A program made the position numbers and the translations under genes. Shown here one piece after another: positions 1-11,397 of a DNA stretch of 64,000 nucleotides. How positions within the stretch are numbered: position 1 is the stretch's first letter; the number at the start of each line of letters is the position of its first letter. The notes below the pieces were generated by a model. It had not been told where the DNA came from. It made no database searches and was given only the letters and a program-made list of their open reading frames with translations. The stretch covers positions 30,839,280 to 30,903,279 of the forward strand of contig OX578140.1 of NCBI GenBank assembly GCA_951213105.1, read 5' to 3'. Source of the DNA: Amaurobius ferox. Lineage: Eukaryota > Arthropoda > Arachnida > Araneae > Amaurobiidae.

Positions 1-840
1 AGCTAGATTTCTTCATTGTATAGGGTAGCTTGGTTCACAATTGTATGCCGAACCTGTTACGAATTCGAATCTGTTTATAAGTTCACAATACTATTAGAGC
101 ATGGGGAATGACAACAAAAAGATTGTAAAAGAAAACTGTTCATTAAATCATATATAGTCTTATATCACCTAACACAGTGCTCTCCATTGATAAGTGAAAA
201 TACTTCTGAGAGATCGTTTATACATTATATGTGACTGAAATTTCGATTTTATTTAGTCGAATAGAAAGAAATCGATGACATTGATGGAAGTGTATTCCTC
301 TAAAAGCAAATACTCTTTTCAAATGCGGGGTCTTGCAGAGCGGCAACATTAAATTTTTATACAAAAATAGAAATATTTTTATTCCAAAAGCGAAAATATT
401 CGACGCTTGATTTCTTTAAATCCCCTTTTCCTTTTATCCCTTTGATAGTATAGCAAAAAAACTTATTTTTGCAACACATTTAAATTCAGTTTTTCCTTTC
501 TTTTTATTTTTATCCAAGTTTTATCTCACAAAATAACACGTAAAATGCAAACTTATTTGAAATTAGATCAAATTTGATTAATTTCCTTTTAACCTGTATT
601 CGTACTAATAAATTCGAAAAACACACCTGTTATAAATGGTTGGTCCATCTGTCTGTCTGTCTATCCGTCTATGTATCTGTCCATCTATCCATCTGTTCAC
701 ATGTAACAAAACAAAAACCATTAAGTTCAGTTTTACAAAATTTAATACTTTTTTAATACATAAAATATAGTTTACAGCGATTTAAATAATTTTTACAATA
801 ATTAAATAGCAAATCATGTCAAATATATCGTGAAGCTTAT
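1..840. other. AT-rich DNA without a gene
   Basis: No open frame resembles a protein family. The only structured part is a GTCT/ATCT-type simple repeat at about 646-697. It resembles the microsatellite carried by the dispersed families further on, but neither terminal hairpin is visible here, so I do not assign it to a family. Confidence 0.6.
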
Positions 841-985
841 TACTTTCCTTATATACATAATGTATAAGGAAAGTATTGTGACGGGGTCGAAAATTCGAAT
901 TCGAGTTTTCGACGGGAGAGCACGTTTCAAGCATCCCTGGTCACGAATCAAACATTTCTGAAGTGATGTCTGCGTGTGTGTGAAA

Positions 986-1017
<32 letters not shown>

Positions 1018-1826
1018 CTGTCTGTGTCAGTGAGACTGTGGAGACGATAACTGACGAACGAATGGACCGATTTGAACGAAATTTGGTACAAAAATCACAA
1101 TCCGTAAACACTGGAACTCTATTGTTTTTATACGCAATCGAATGTTAAAAACCCCCCTAAATTTTCGAGTGATATTTTGCAAAAATCGTCAAAAAATCAA
1201 AGCCGCTAATAAAGTTACACAAATAGACATTTCTTATGTAATTTTTCATTAGAAAACGATTGACATAAATTTTAGAACACTAAAATGAACCGTTCTCGAG
1301 ATATTGCACATTTTTCAAAAAAAATATCAAAAAGTTATATAAAATAAAAAAAAAATATTTTCTATTGAGAAACATGTTCACTTTTCATCTGTAATACCAT
1401 GCGATAAATTTGGTGTCATCATTCTCGTGGATCTAGCTCGTTCCTTTCATGAAAAAAGATACTTTGAGTAATACTTTTGTATTTGAACGCCAATAGTCAT
1501 TTATCTGCTGTAAGACTAACTTATTTCTCCGTCCATAGCGCTTTGCGAGATTTTGGCGACGAATTAGGCGGAATGTCGCCCAACTTAGCGACATTTTTAA
1601 TTGTTGCCAAATTAACAAAAATCTCGCTAAATTGATAAAAATGACGCTAAATCAATGAAAATGAAGACAAATTGAAGAAAATTCATTATCTTGGAAAGAA
1701 TATAAGTATCAGAAAGAATATAAGTAAGACATTATAAACTATAAGAATAACATTTTTTTAGCTGTAAAAATAGTAAATTCATTGCATTATATAAGGAAAG
1801 TCATGTGTTGCCCACATCAGATTTTT
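841..1826 (+). mobile_element. Family A element, full length (copy A1)
   Basis: The 5' end is a palindrome (ACTTTCCTTATA at 842-853 and its complement at 863-874). A GT/GTCT microsatellite follows at about 988-1029. The middle is AT-rich, and a 3' module is dense in GGCGA/TCGCC words. The element ends in AAGGAAAGTCATGTG..CACATCAG and a T-run. At least seven other long copies in the window align end to end. It encodes nothing convincing. I read it as a non-autonomous Helentron-like (HINE/DINE-1-type) element because of the subterminal inverted repeat, GTCT tract, 3' hairpin and T-run insertion site. The repeat itself is certain; the class is inferred. Confidence 0.85.
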
Positions 1827-3410
1827 ATGTATTATCATTACTCAAACTATCATATACATTATTTTTATTAATAGTTTCTAACTGAGGTAGATAAAACTAT
1901 CAAAGATCCCAACATTGATGAAAAAAGAATAAAATATCAAAACAGATAAAACTTCACATAAGAAACATAGCAATACAACCTGAACATAATATTGCATTTT
2001 AAGAAATGGATAAGGACATACAATCTGAACTATTTAATTTATCATTCGGAAAAGATTTCTTGTAACTGTGTGTTCTGTAATTATTGTCTGAAAACTTTGA
2101 AAGCATCTGTTTAAATGCATTACAGAAAATTTTAAAACATTTACTTAGTACTCGAAAACTTAAGTGAAAAGCTTCAATTCCACTCCAGCCAATAATTCTT
2201 CAAATGTTCTCTCCCTCCTTCTAGAAATTTCCAATTTATTTTCCTATTTATCTTTTGACAACGATTTCTTGTAACGTTACATTAGTAATTATTTATCGAC
2301 AGGTACCTTCTTGCTTTTGATAATGCAATTAGTCAAGCATTTAATTTATCCTGAAAAAGAGGTTGCTTTTACGTCCGAAACCAGTTTGAACTTTTAATGA
2401 TTTGTATATAGGGTGTCCCAAAAAAATTGAAACGCGTTTTAATTCTTTACCTGTTGGAGATAAGTGAGCAATGTAAATAGCAAAAATGTTGAAAGTAAGG
2501 TAGGAAAGAAGACTACATTAATGAAATAGTCCTCCCATTAATTTTTGAAAAGTTACACTTTTTAAATTTTTATACGGCCCCCTTAAACAGATTTTTTCAA
2601 TCAGAAAATTTTTATTTTTAATGCAACAAGATCATTAAAAAAACCGCATATCTGCATCTTTAAATTCAACTGAATTATGACAAAAGAAGTCTCAAAAGTC
2701 TCAAAAATCTTTGCCAAAATAAAAGAAATGGCGTAATAAATTGAAAATATCAATAATCCCCATACTCTTTATACCAGAAGGCCGTAATTGATTCCAATAT
2801 ATATCAAAACATATGCCAATATACCTTTACTACTTATATTCTCGTAGATTAGAAGATATACCCGTGTATTTGTAGAAGATTCCTCGTACAAAGTGCAATA
2901 TATGAGTTTAAACAATTTTTGTCATAATGAAACAATTGCTTAATAACTTGAAAATATCAATAATCCCTGAATCAATAATCCCCGAAAATATCAATAATAA
3001 TAACGTTTAAACCTGAAGACCGTAATTGACGTTATCCAGTCAAAAATGCTATAAGAAAAATCAAATAGTTCTTTTCTAAATTATATTTTTATATCCATTT
3101 ATTTATTATTCAAATCGAAAAATAATAATTAATATTAACAGACAAATTTAATTTAACTGCGTTTCTGAGCAACATAATATAAGATAGAGAATCTTCCTCA
3201 TAAACTTCGAAATTGAATAACCATTTTGATTTTTTATACTTTTCATTGTTCAGTAAAAGCTTGTGAATAATAAACCATGGAGATAGATTTCCCATTTAAA
3301 TCATGTTTCAAACAATTCATGTGTTCAGAAACTGACTAATTAGCGCAAAAAATCTCCCAACAAACTCAGAGATAAAGTTTTAATTCACTTTCAAACGATT
3401 TTCAAGCTTT
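1827..3410. other. AT-rich spacer with a diffuse local duplication
   Basis: No gene is visible. A sentence-like block (AAAATATCAATAATCCC followed by GAAGGCCGTAATTGA or GAAGACCGTAATTGA) occurs at about 2740-2785 and again, diverged, at about 2945-3035. This suggests an old tandem duplication of roughly 0.2 kb. A GGGTGTCCC word at about 2411-2419 resembles a mariner-type terminus but has no partner. Confidence 0.45.
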
Positions 3411-3414
3411 TCGT

Positions 3415-3790
3415 TTGGATAAACCACGGAGTTAGAGAGTAGAACTCCAAGGGAAAAGTTTCGTTTTTCATTAATATGTCGACAACCCCTGGTCTTAGAT
3501 ACTCGAAACTTGGGATAAATTTATAGGTCTATTTCGAGGCTATCCACAAAATTTCATCAAATTCGATTCAGCCGTTCTCCCGTGATGATGAGACAAACGA
3601 AAATTTCGTTTTTTACTAATATCTCGAGAACCACTGATCGTAGAAACTCCAAACATGGACTACATTTTAAGTGGGGCTATTTCCAGGCTACCCAATAAAT
3701 TTATCAAATTCGGTTCAGCCGTTCTCCCGTGATGACGGGACAGACAGACAGACAGAAAGACAGATTTTCAATTTTATTTATATAGATTAC
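3415..3790 (+). mobile_element. 3' tail of an RTE-like non-LTR retrotransposon with ~146-bp repeats
   Basis: Two diverged units, each with the theme TTCGTTTTT..AATAT.TCGA.AACC and CAGCCGTTCTCCCGTGATGA, lie about 146 bp apart (TCG at 3461 and at 3607). They are followed by a (GACA)n stretch and a TTTATTTATATAGATTA terminus. Repeated blocks ending in CAGCCGTTCTC and a short A/T tail are typical of RTE-clade 3' untranslated regions and of SINEs that borrow them. No reverse transcriptase is present, so this is a 5'-truncated copy. Confidence 0.55.
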
Positions 3791-4377
3791 ATAGGTTACC
3801 CTTATGCTGATTAAATTTTGGTAAGACTGGGAAAAACGAACCTGCCTTTTCTTGCGACATTGTAAGCAAAAACTTTATTCATTCCAGCTAAAATTATAAT
3901 TGACTAAATTTCACAAAATTGGTAAGTAACTCATTTTAGAGTTACTCTGTGCTGATTAGATTTTAGTACGATTAGGAAAAACAACCTACGCGTTTTTTGC
4001 GAAATGGCCCACAAAAATCGTCAAAATCTAAAGTAAAAGACTACGCAGTTCTTAAATGTATCAATTAAATGCTTGATTTTACGTAATGTTTGACAATGAA
4101 AAGAATAAAACGAATCCCACCACTCTAGGACTATCCTTTCTCAGGATACAGGTATATTAGTTTTTTGTATTTATGCTACACCGCCTTTGATAATACGTCC
4201 AGTTTCCAAATGAAATCGAAAATTGAATCAAAAGTGCAAATTCCGTGTCATTTCAAATAATGATGCGTGTTATTTTGTGCAATTAAACTCAATTTAATGA
4301 ATTGTTGAATAAGTAAAAAATAAATTAATGAATTTTAGTCTCTAGGAAAAGTCATATCCTGTCCACATCAGATTTTT
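3791..4377 (+). mobile_element. Family B element, 5'-truncated (copy B1)
   Basis: It matches the 3' two thirds of family B: the GCTGATTAGATTTT.GTACGATT block, the TGCGAAATGGCC block, the CACTCTAGGACTA block, and a decayed 3' terminus GGAAAAGTCAT..CACATCAGATTT. The 5' part is missing and the sequence abuts the RTE tail. A family A copy starts within about 10 bp of its 3' end, in the same orientation. Confidence 0.8.
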
Positions 4378-4386
4378 TCATTTTTT

Positions 4387-4513
4387 TATTTTCCTTATAT
4401 GCAATAATGTATAAGGAAAGTATTGTAACGGGGTCGAAAATTCGAATTCGGGTTTTTGACGGGAGAGCACGTTTCAAGTATCCATGATCACGAATCGAAC
4501 ATTTTTGAAGTGA

Positions 4514-4555
<42 letters not shown>

Positions 4556-5355
4556 GTATATGTGTGTGTGTGTGTGTGTGTGTGTCAGTGAATCTGTAGA
4601 GACGAAAACTGACGAACGAATGGAGCGATTCGAACGAAATCTGGTACAAATATTACAATCAGTAAACACTGGAAGCCTATTGTTTTTATACGCAATCGAA
4701 TATTCAGAACCCCTAAATTTTTGAGTGAAATTTTGAAAAAATCGTCAAAAATCAAAACATCTAATAAAGTTACGCAAATAGACATTTCTTATGTAATTTT
4801 TCATTAGAAAAAGATTGACATAAATTTTTGAACGCTAACAGGAACCGTTCTCGAGATATTGCACATTTAAAAAAAAAACTACCAAAAAGTCCTATAAAAT
4901 AAAAAAAAATATTTCCTATTGAGAAACATGTTCACTTTTCATATGTAAAACTATGCGATAAATTTGGTGACATCATTCTCTTGGATCCAGGTCGTTCCAT
5001 TCAGGAAAGAATATACATTGAGTAATACTTTTGTATTTGAGCACCGATAGTCATTTATCTGCTGCAAGAATAACTTATTTCTCCGTCCATAACGCTTGGC
5101 GAGATTTTGGCGACGAATTTGGTGTAATGTCGCTTACTTGGCGATTTTTTTTAAATGTTGCTAAATTAACGAAAAACTCGCCAAATGGATAAAAATAACG
5201 TTAAATCAATTAAAATGACGACTCATTGACGAAAATTCAATATCTTGGAAAGAATATAAATATCTACTATAAAAATAATCTATTTTTTTACTGTAAAAGT
5301 AGTAAATTCATTGCATTATATAAGGAAAGCCATGTGCTGCCCACATCAGATTTTT
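4387..5355 (+). mobile_element. Family A element (copy A2)
   Basis: Aligns over its whole length with copy A1. The 5' palindrome is decayed (TTTTCCTTATATGC), and the (GT)n tract is long and interrupted (about 4516-4585). The GGCGA-rich module and the 3' hairpin terminus are present. It directly follows a B copy head to tail, the same order as at 36.62 kb. Confidence 0.85.
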
Positions 5356-6028
5356 CTCAGTATTTTCTGAGCAAAAACTGATACAACGGCGAATAAACTT
5401 TAATGTTAGAGACCTCACTTTGGATTTCAAATATACTTGTCAAAGAAGGGTGATATTTTCCACCGTGGTTATACTTTCTTACTTTATTTTATATAAAGTA
5501 TATAGAGACAGTCAACAAATTAATGTTAGTTTTTCAATAAACTAGAAAGTTTTCGAAGAATTCTTCCAAAATAATTAACCATTTTAGATTTTATATAGTT
5601 CACTCTTTTAGCTTTTACTTTAAGTATTTTAGAGATATAGAAGCAGAATTTACCAATAGGAAAGTGATTATGTGCTATCGATTGAGGAAGTCTGCAACGC
5701 TTCTAGCGGTGAATGGAAGAAGTAGGAATTTGTATCTCGAAATCGAAGCGAGATACGCAAAAATTTTCAATTAAAAAATTGTAGAGCGTTCTCTATTTAG
5801 TATCGAAAATTGTAAAGTTTGCCCATAACGGGTACACAGACGATACATATTAAATGTTTAACCTAACTTTTAGTCATAATTATATGTATTCGATGGAAAC
5901 ATCTAGCAATGAAATTTTTAGTCATTACAGTTGCGTTTTAGAGTTAATAGTTTTAGATGGTACTAATAGAATGAAATTAAATTACCGTCTTTGTGTAACT
6001 TAAAGGAGACATGTAATGATCTAAAATA
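5356..6028. other. AT-rich spacer
   Basis: No gene is visible. A block at about 5660-5760 shows weak inverted similarity to about 8620-8710 (words such as TATCTC and CTGCA with a GATAGAG/GATTGAG core). This may be an old dispersed repeat. Confidence 0.35.
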
Positions 6029-7591
6029 CACTGGCTTCCAAATGTTAAGCATGGACGGTAAAATCAACAAAAATGGAAAAGTAAAGCTTTGATTAACTCA
6101 AAATTGTACATGAAGGTAGCAAATGTATTTATGCATCAAAGAAAACAAGAATTGTGCCAGATGAAAAAAATATTTACTTTTCGTAAGTTATATGATATCG
6201 TCACATTTGGGTCATTAACAAAACAGATGTTTAAAGGCAAACTAACCAAACAAAACTAACATTAATATGGTATGTGACCACCCCGGATCATCTTCACACA
6301 CACTTTACAACGATTTTCCATGCTTTCAATGAGGTGATCAACCATCGCAGATGCGAACAATGGCCATTCCTCCAATATGGTATTTTCCAACTCTCTGAGA
6401 CTGGCTGGAGGAGGTAAACCTGCAGAGACAGCACGCCTGAGGGCATCCCAAAGGTTTTCAATTGAATTAAGGTCGAGGGAATACGCCGGCCACTCCATAC
6501 GAGAAATGCCCTCACTTTTCAGGTATTTGTTAACGATGTTAGCGCGATGGGGACGGGCATTATCGTCCTTAAGGAGGAAATGAAAACCAACTGCTGCAGC
6601 TTAGAATCTCACAATGGAGTCTAGGACTTCGTCCCGATACTGCGCAGCCATCACAGAACGGCCTTTAAAGATGTTCAACTCTGTGCGATATCCCATTGAA
6701 ATTCCAGCCCACACCACGACACTGCCACCTCTGAATGCGTGATGTTCGATGATGTTCTTGGCCTGATTGCGTGTGCCTCGTTCTCTACAGACCCTTATAC
6801 GCTTATCATCTGATTCCAGAGCAAATCTGGACAATGTCCGTGAACAGGACGTTGCACCAATCTGAGACAGTCCAATTGACATGTTGACGACACCACTTTA
6901 ATCTTGCCCCTCTGGCTTGGACGTTGAGTGGAACACAAAAACATGATACTCGGGCGTACAGTCCCTTCACGTGGAGCCTTTGACGCACAGTACTGGCAGA
7001 TATTGTCTTACCAAGTGCCGCTGCAACCATGGATGTAACAGTTGTGGAGGTCGCTCGTCGATTTCGCTTGGCTACTATATTAATATACTGATCATCAGAG
7101 GGGATGATAACCCTTGGACGACCGGGCACAGGTCTCCGCACAACTGATTGATTTGTTTGGAATTGTTTCCATAATCGAGAACTTACCGAATGATCAACGC
7201 CAAAGAAAATAGCGACATCTTTGATTGGTCTTGCTTCAATGCGTCTGACAGAAGACTAGCGCTCGCTATCTGTCATTCGTCTTCTTTCAGCCATAGAAAC
7301 ACGAATATCATCAAAAATAAATCCTACAAATAAATCATCAAAAATAATCCAACAAAAGTTATAAGCACTTCGTATCAGCATTTAAATGCACCTCCTCAAA
7401 CCATACAGATTGCTCGCGTCTTCAACGACTGCCTAATTAGATTATATCCGGACAGTCAATTGTGATTGACTGTAACATACAATATTTGCATACTGCCATC
7501 TACATCCGCAGCGATGTTGAGCCATTCAAATTCAAATACGCTTTCGAAAAATGAAAATTTGCATTGCGTGCATAACTTTTGGAAGTCAGTA
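6029..7591 (-). mobile_element. Tc1-like DNA transposon, lineage 1 (TIR to TIR)
   Basis: Inverted termini of the form CACTGRCTTCCAAATGTTA are present. The left end starts at 6029 after TA at 6027-6028. The right end is the complementary sequence finishing at 7591 before TA at 7592-7593. The length of 1563 bp is usual for Tc1 elements. It contains one inactivated transposase on the minus strand. Related copies lie at 42.2, 45.6 and 55.3 kb. Confidence 0.85.
6262..7294 (-). pseudogene. Tc1-like transposase, DD34E type, inactivated
   Basis: Reading the minus strand from an ATG at 7294 gives, in order: an N-terminal helix-turn-helix region (..FFGVDHSVSSRLWKQF), a GRPR motif, the Tc1_Tpase region with QHVNWTVSDWCNV, the DDE core, and a C-terminus ending HIPY-stop at 6262. 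Catalytic residues can be placed: D in LFTD, D in KDDNARPH, and E in NSIENLWD, with 34 residues between the last two. Family role: cut-and-paste transposition at TA. Breaks: an early in-frame stop after MAERRRMTDSER, loss of one or more codons in the EARPIKD segment, a frameshift near 6806-6882 just after the first catalytic D, and a stop or shift near 6600. Not functional as it stands. Confidence 0.88.
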
Positions 7592-7628
7592 TATATAAAT
7601 AAATATATTTTATATTGTATTAGAAAAA

Positions 7629-8312
7629 AAAAATCTGATGTGGGCAGCACATGACTTTCCCTACAGACACAAATTCATTTTCCCTTTCTTTCTTCACAAT
7701 TCTTTAAATTGAGTTCAATTGCACAAAATAGCATGTGTAAATATTTTGAATTGGACTGAATTCGGAGTTTTAATTCAATTTACTTTTTGATTTGTCTACT
7801 GGGAGTATTTTCAAAGGTGATGTGTTAAGCATTTAAAGTACCAAAATATCTTGAAAACAGTGAGAACTGGAATGATGAGGTTGGTCTTTTTATTTTAGTC
7901 GTCAAAAATTACGTATAAAATATGCATTTAATTGATATATTTGAGGAAACGCAGGCTTTAACTTTTAGATTTTGACAATTTTTGAGGACCATGTCACAGA
8001 AAAAGACAGATTATTTTTTCCTAATGGTCCCAACATCTAATCAGCACGAAGATCACCCACACGCGTAACTTATCAATCAAATTTTGTAAAATTTGAGCCA
8101 TTAATTTTTTAGCGAGAAAGGATATATACATTGCCTAAACACACACAAAGAAACAAACACCCAAACACAATCTCACCCACAGAGAGACTACACGCTAAAT
8201 ATAGTTTTTTAGGATTCCAGAGTTCTCGAAACGTGTAGATTCGTTGAAAATTCGAGTTGTGATTTTCGACACGATTCCAATACTTTCCCTATACATGTAA
8301 TGTAGAGAAAGT
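7629..8312 (-). mobile_element. Family B element, reverse orientation (copy B2)
   Basis: Begins with AAATCTGATGTG..CACATGACTTTCC (the complement of the B 3' end) and finishes with the 5' palindrome ACTTTCCCTATACAT..GAGAAAGT at 8282-8312. The inside carries the (AC)n/CACCCAC-rich microsatellite and the conserved AATCAGCACGAAGATCACCC block. It is diverged from the 33-36 kb copies, so it is an old insertion. Confidence 0.8.
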
Positions 8313-9185
8313 CAATCAATGCAAAGTGGGATTTATGCAAATGCTTCGTTTGCTGTTAAAGTACTCTTACAGTAAATGGAGAGAAATACATATGGGAAAT
8401 AATAATCAGTGTAATAAGCTAATTTAAATTTATTTAAAATTGTCATTTTTCAGTAAAAACTAAATGTTGTATAAAAGTGGTAGACAAATGATGCAGCTCG
8501 CTTGAAGTATGCTTCATCGTTGACTCAATTTGTTCATCTGTACATCTGTAATGTGCAATTCGCACAACTTTCCATAATAAATATTAAATAAACTTTGAAC
8601 ATTTCTGCCTATCTTTCTTTGTTTTAGAGATATGAATTCTAATTTCTTTGATTCTCCTCTGCAAACTTTCTCTATCGGTAGTGCGTAGTCGCTCTCAATA
8701 GTACAATTCAATCGAAAGAACAATCTAGAACAATTCAATCGGAAGTTGGAAAAATGCATATGACCTTAAGATGGAACCCTGCATATTAAATATGTACACA
8801 CTGTAAATATATATGCTGAGAGCACCCTGTTTTGAAGGATGAAGACATACATCTACCTTATAGGAAACAGAACGTTTTTTTATTAAGTAAAGAATCTTGA
8901 CAAGAAATATTTCTTAGTTTGATGTTTGCAGCTCTCGGATTGGACTGCACCAGAGAAGGAACCGTTCGCATACAGGTATACCGTGCAGCTCAAAGAAAAT
9001 CCTCGATGGGTAGAATGTCTGTGCTTGCGACTCTGAAATCTATTGCTAAAAAGTTTATTAAGTCTGGAAGATGTGTCTTAGAAGAGATCAACCGACTGCA
9101 ATAAAGAAAGGATTGCGATCCCATTGAAGATAACAGGATCTATAGATTGGTTTCTGGAATATTACGAGTTGGTCAGCACCGACAA
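8313..9185. other. Spacer without a recognised gene
   Basis: Open frames are short and without family resemblance. The stretch 8930-9120 is less AT-rich than its surroundings, with a 61-codon frame whose product I do not recognise. Nothing else stands out. Confidence 0.4.
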
Positions 9186-9189
9186 ATTC

Positions 9190-9512
9190 AATCCCTACTC
9201 AGTTGGGGGGCGCGACAGCCCAGTTATCAGCGCGCGGGAATTTCACTCGGACGGCTCGAGTTTAATTCTCACCACTGCCAAAACTGCCGCCGTGTTCACG
9301 CGGAGTGTGATTACGTTAAACATGTGGGTCCGTAAGTCCTTCCGAGGGGTTGGTGGTAGGGGAAAGAGGGTACGGTCTCTGTGGATGCCTCTCCCACTGA
9401 GTTCCGGTCTAAATTGGGTAGCACTTTCTAGCCGTCCAAACAGATACCTTATACATTTCTGGTAGGTCGGACGGTCTGGGTCGAAGAAAAAGAAGAATCT
9501 CTACTCAGTGGG
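9190..9512 (+). mobile_element. SINE with target-site duplication (SINE-1, copy 1)
   Basis: Imperfect direct repeats AATCYCTACTCAGT at 9190-9204 and 9496-9510 flank a roughly 290-bp GC-richer unit. The head (about 9207-9265) has a plausible split pol III promoter (AGCCCAGTTATCAGCGCG and GGCTCGAGTTTAATTC), so I read it as tRNA-derived. The tail is CTGGTAGGTCGGACGGTCTG followed by an AAG-rich stretch. A second copy with perfect duplications lies at 40565-40844 in reverse, and a tail-only copy at 45504. Open frames through it are coincidental and recur only because the repeat recurs. Confidence 0.75.
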
Positions 9513-11369
9513 TTGCGGAATCCCACCCTGTAGCACACATCAAATTCCTTCAAATTTAAATTCAGGCTACACAGAACTGCCAAGTCCATATTCACGGAAC
9601 TCACCATATTGTCAAGTTAGGATCAATTTATTCTAACTTTGGGAGCAAATAAGTTAGTATCAATTGATACTAATTTCATGAACGTCCTCAATAGGCAAAT
9701 TAAGTGAGTTTGAACTTTGCCGTTGCAACCTCGTCTATCCCGAAATTAATTTTGTAGAAATTTGAAACTGGTTTTGTTGTAAAACGTAATTTGACAGCAC
9801 CCATAGAGGGTCACAAATTGTGGCACTTTTCTTCCCGCGATTGCAGATATCTGCTATTCCATGTTGCCGAGAGCATGCAAAATTGATTTATGAATGATAT
9901 CTGCAATAAAAGTGAGATCCTAAATTTAAGAACCTTCCTATACACGAATTCTGTGAGTAACAGTAGTTCAGTGAAAAGAATCTAAAAGACATTTTCTCCA
10001 GTAGGGTAATCCCGGGAAATATGCCGCATCCGGTATAGATTGCGAACCCCCCCCCCCCCCTCACACACACACACACATTTCTGAAACTTACCGTAAGATG
10101 GTAATTCAGCAAACACTAATGATGTGCCATTTAGTGTTTCAAATGTGCTTGATAAAAGTATCGTGTTCCTGCGTCTTTTTTCACCTGAAATTGACCAATA
10201 TCTGAGTTGTAAAATTCATCATGAAATATTTTATCGTGCTACCATAAATTGTACATTATAGCAGCTAAAACTCCAGAAATGTCGGTGGATTCCTTGTTTG
10301 AGTGAAGCATAGTCTTCATGTAGAGGGATTTTATTGTGATTTGCGATGTTTAAATCCAAAGCCAAGGATTCGTAATGTGCGGCATCTCTCCCCTAGAAAC
10401 ATGTACCCTCAAGCTTTATTTGAAAAATAAGTAAAATTTTCATAATTATGTTGTTAAATCGATTTTCATCCTATTTCGTTATTCATTAATGTCATTATTT
10501 TATCTGAGTTGGTTATATTCTTAAACTGAATTTAAATTAAAAAAGCAAACATTTTTTTTTCGGATTCAGTCAATTTTTTATATTTTACAAAATTGCAATT
10601 TCATTTTTTCTACCTTTTTTATATTTAAATATGCATATTTTTTGAAAAAAAATATTTGGTACGTGCATTAAAGTTCATTTATGTTAAATGCGGAGAATCC
10701 CCCTTATCGTGTGGCGTAACACCCCATTCATCTGGGAGAGATGTCGAATTTTGAAGGCGCTTAAAAAATAAACTATAATTGCTTATTGAGTATTTTATAG
10801 TTTATTTTATCCTAATACATATGTTTTCTAATTGTAAATAAATTATTATGACTGCATATGTCTCTTGTTTGTGCACCACGGGTCTCAGAATATTGATTTT
10901 AAAAAGAGCGGCATCTTCCTCGGATTTACTCTATAGGTATATTAATGTGTATAGATTAAAAGAGTTTGTGGATAAATTTTATCTCTAAGCACTCTTTCTT
11001 TATTTTCGCCATACAGTCTTCAACTACTAATTTCAGCTTAGAATAGAATTTTTGAAATGATTATCCTACTTTCTGATCAATTTCTGAAAATATGTATGAT
11101 ATAAATATATATTTCATTTTACATTAATCCCCAAATTTATTTTCATCTCCTCTAATATCGTTCGGTTCACAAACAGTTTAAAATAGGGTTGTTTTTCTAC
11201 TTTCAAATTCAGAATATAATCTGGAGGCATTTAGATAGTCTTTGATATATTCTTTCCAGACTTTCAAAGATTCTGATGGATTTCATAAGCTTTGTAGAAA
11301 TATTTAAAGAGTTTGAAATTGCAATCATACTTGCTTTGATTTCATTTTTACTTTGAACAAGCAGTTTTA
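9513..11369. other. Long spacer without a recognised gene
   Basis: AT-rich, no protein family seen. There is a C-run followed by (CA)n at about 10047-10076. Words related to GCGGCATCTCTCCC occur at about 10379 and, inverted, at about 10732-10746. They could be remnants of a terminal inverted repeat, but no target duplication is visible. Confidence 0.4.
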
Positions 11370-11397
11370 AACTTTCCCTACATTGCATGGTAATATA

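Noticed and set aside
1433..1618. Recurring frame with RRQNLAKRYGRRNKL at 1433, 50827 and 53707
   Set aside because: It comes from the GGCGA-rich module of family A. Frames differ in length, stops occur in other copies, and no known protein is resembled.
2405..2440. GGGTGTCCC as a mariner-type terminus
   Set aside because: No inverted partner and no transposase sequence were found nearby.
4352..4669. 105-codon minus-strand frame with Thr-His repeats, and a similar frame at 54267-54515
   Set aside because: It is the (GT)n tract and 5' module of family A read in one frame. It recurs only because the repeat recurs, and other copies break it.
9124..9465. 113-codon frame, with a similar one at 40459-40803
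   Set aside because: Both lie in SINE-1 copies. The similarity reflects the repeat and the frames run into flanking unique DNA on either side.
10379..10746. Possible terminal inverted repeats GCGGCATCTCTCCC and GGGAGAGATGTCG
   Set aside because: Only about 12 of 14 bases match, no target duplication, and no second copy in the window.
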